64,000 nucleotides of DNA from Tritonibacter mobilis (GTDB lineage: Bacteria > Pseudomonadota > Alphaproteobacteria > Rhodobacterales > Rhodobacteraceae), in NCBI RefSeq assembly GCF_001681715.1, contig NZ_LNWY01000005.1, positions 544,845 to 608,844 on the forward strand, in the 5' to 3' direction. The position numbers and the translations under genes are program-made. Position 1 is the stretch's first letter, and every line of letters starts with the position of its first letter. The notes under the pieces were generated by a model that made no database searches, was not told where the DNA came from, and saw nothing but the letters and a program-made list of their open reading frames with translations. Positions 63,939 through 64,000 of the stretch are shown piece after piece.

Positions 63939-64000
63939 CGGGATCAGGGGTGTCGGAGAGGTCTCGCAGAAGTTTATCTCTATGAAAACATGTGGTTTTG

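Overview
The window looks like a chromosomal segment of a marine alphaproteobacterium of the Roseobacter group (Rhodobacteraceae; Ruegeria/Phaeobacter/Leisingera-like). This is inferred from the high GC content, the gene neighbourhoods (rsmB-heparinase-purH-lspA-DUF3035-M16 pair; divergent rbfA/dapB; paired saccharopine dehydrogenases), small alphaproteobacterial families (DUF1674, DUF3775, DUF6525-like), cysteine-poor L36, and the 'cctccggcggagg' hairpin followed by an A-rich tail. No phage, IS element, CRISPR array or rRNA operon was seen. One tRNA gene, tRNA-Val(GAC), is present. About 57 protein genes are called.

Layout. 0-7.5 kb: a COG0523 (CobW-type) GTPase behind a Zur-like operator, a TonB-dependent receptor, rpsO, an alpha/beta hydrolase, an anchored RTX protein and a DUF1643 protein. 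7.6-20 kb: housekeeping genes (truB, a phosphodiester glycosidase-like protein, rbfA, dapB, an SdhAF4-type factor, rsmB) and then a compact plus-strand run of heparinase II/III-like protein, purH, lspA, DUF3035 lipoprotein and an active/inactive M16 peptidase pair. 20-23.6 kb: deoC with a two-domain ALDH16-type aldehyde dehydrogenase. 23.6-27.7 kb: a sitABCD-type Mn/Zn/Fe importer behind two 15-bp palindromic operators. 27.8-32.7 kb: mutL, rmuC, a class III nucleotide cyclase and DUF3775. 32.7-36.6 kb, minus strand: the saccharopine dehydrogenase pair, a GST, a variant histidine phosphatase and a WGR protein.

36.9-49.2 kb is the most system-like part. A PAS-containing hybrid histidine kinase and an OmpR-type regulator lie divergent to a long gene set: a 661-residue acyl-CoA-synthetase-like ligase, a complete branched-chain-type (HAAT) ABC importer (two ATPases, two permeases, binding protein), a small two-helix membrane protein, and a PaaK-like ligase with an altered P-loop. 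My reading is a two-component-controlled module that imports a carboxylic acid and activates it to a CoA thioester. The substrate is unknown.

49.3-53.3 kb holds an Fe3+-type ABC permease and, on the other strand, its likely binding protein, separated by a second CobW-type GTPase; no cognate ATPase is present. 53.5-64 kb holds rpmJ, tRNA-Val, an N-formylglutamate amidohydrolase-like protein, dinB with a zinc-ribbon-like N terminus, a NUDIX hydrolase, pyrF, clpB with a heat-shock-type promoter, a membrane-anchored glutamate-synthase-like FMN protein, and msrPQ.

Metal homeostasis recurs (two CobW proteins, TonB receptor, Sit importer, Fe importer), and several of these loci have recognisable operator-like palindromes. 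The window also has many GC-rich hairpins, including two copies of one dispersed structured repeat (12.4 and 36.7 kb).
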